This document shows positions 63,508 through 64,000 of a DNA stretch of 64,000 nucleotides, one piece after another. Source of the stretch: Coriaria nepalensis (Eukaryota > Streptophyta > Magnoliopsida > Cucurbitales > Coriariaceae); assembly GCA_027186245.1 (NCBI GenBank), contig CP114490.1, positions 2,805,001 to 2,869,000 of the forward strand. The letters are read 5' to 3'. Both the position numbers and the translations under genes were made by a program. Under the pieces are notes generated by a model, which worked only from the letters and a program-made list of their open reading frames with translations, made no database searches and was not told the origin of the DNA. The first letter of the stretch is position 1, and each line of letters begins with the position of its first letter.

Positions 63508-64000
63508 ATTAGATGCTAAAGGTTAGACACTTCATCTATTAAACCCTAAAAGTTAGACCTTTGAAAGATCTAAAGTTTAGGCTATAAGTTTAAAATAAAA
63601 GATATAAACTTTAGGGTTTAAGATGAAATGTTTAATCTTTAGAGTTTAATTTGAAATGTTTAAGTTTTAGGGTTAATATGAAAGGTCTAGACTTTTGGGG
63701 TTTAAGATGAAAGATTCACCATTTATGGTTCAAGACTAAAGGTATGAATATTAGGGTTTGATATGAAGGGTTCAACCTTATGATTCAAGATGAAAGATTT
63801 AGGCTTTAGGTTTAAGAAGAAAGATCTAGTGTTTAGGGTTTAATATGAAAGTTTAACCTTTATGGTCTAATTAAAAGGTTTAAGTCTTAGGGTTTAAAAT
63901 AAAATATCTAAACTTTAGGGTTTAATATAAAATTAAACCTTGAGGGTTTAAGATGAAACATCTAAACTTTAGGGTTTAGTATGAAAGGCTTAATCTTTAG
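63508..64000. repeat. Degenerate telomere-like ~31 bp tandem repeat, continues past window
   Basis: At least 14 diverged units of about 30-35 bp built on TTTAGGGTTTAAGATGAAAG and TCTAAAC. Each unit holds one TTTAGGG-like core (often decayed to TTTATGG or TTAGGG) followed by ATGAAA. The first units include the opposite orientation (AAACCCTAAA near 63540). The array reaches position 64000 and continues outside. This is not a true telomere, which would be pure (TTTAGGG)n. Confidence 0.88.

Noticed and set aside
63508..64000. True chromosome end (telomere)
   Set aside because: Units are diverged and spaced by ATGAAA-type sequence; a telomere would be pure (TTTAGGG)n.

Overview
The window is nuclear DNA of a flowering plant, most likely a core eudicot and probably a rosid; I cannot name the species. 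Evidence: AT-rich intergenic DNA, GT-AG introns of about 80-1,100 bp in nearly every gene, TTTAGGG-like repeats, and plant-specific families (NLR, WRKY, PPR, PIN, DUF707, ABCB4-like transporters). I rebuilt gene models by matching splice sites to reading phase. Ten complete multi-exon models close in frame: a DUF2358 protein of 310 aa, NLR 1,526, BZW/5MP 411, IPP isomerase 294, group I WRKY 714, CCCH zinc finger 428, Cys-rich peptide 117, DUF707 408, and two ABCB transporters of 1,278 and 1,293 aa.

Layout. 1-5 kb: the 3' part of a nepenthesin-like aspartic protease (+) converging on a plastid-type DUF2358 gene (-). 6-15.4 kb: a CYP71-like P450 pseudogene (+) split by a 7.8 kb insertion. The insertion has hAT-like ends and carries a whole NLR gene (-). 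15.8-24.3 kb: BZW/eIF5-mimic (-), IPP isomerase (+) and an RraA-like gene (+). 25.3-29.2 kb: a deleted PIN auxin-carrier pseudogene (+) and a PPR gene broken by one stop and one frameshift (-). 30.7-39.9 kb: a group I WRKY (+), a small hAT MITE, MBS1-type zinc finger (-) and a ZFN1-type CCCH gene (+). 40.5-45.5 kb: a secreted Cys-rich peptide (+) and a DUF707 gene (-). 46.2-47.6 kb: a degenerate ~66 bp tandem repeat. 47.9-60.2 kb: two full ABCB genes in tandem (-) plus the remains of a third. 60.2-64 kb: gene-poor DNA ending in a degenerate ~31 bp telomere-like array that runs off the window.

How it fits together. The genes share no single pathway. The order aspartic protease, IPP isomerase/RraA, PIN, MBS zinc finger, CCCH ZFN resembles two Arabidopsis segments (from memory, around At3g02740-At3g02830 and At5g16440-At5g16540), so this looks like an old conserved block. 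Lineage-specific material was added to it: the NLR-bearing insertion, the PPR and WRKY genes and the ABCB tandem. The strongest unusual signal is the NLR-bearing insertion. It is flanked by the 7-bp duplication TCTAGCC, and removing it restores an uninterrupted P450 reading frame across the junction. No CRISPR array, tRNA, rRNA or virus-derived gene was seen.
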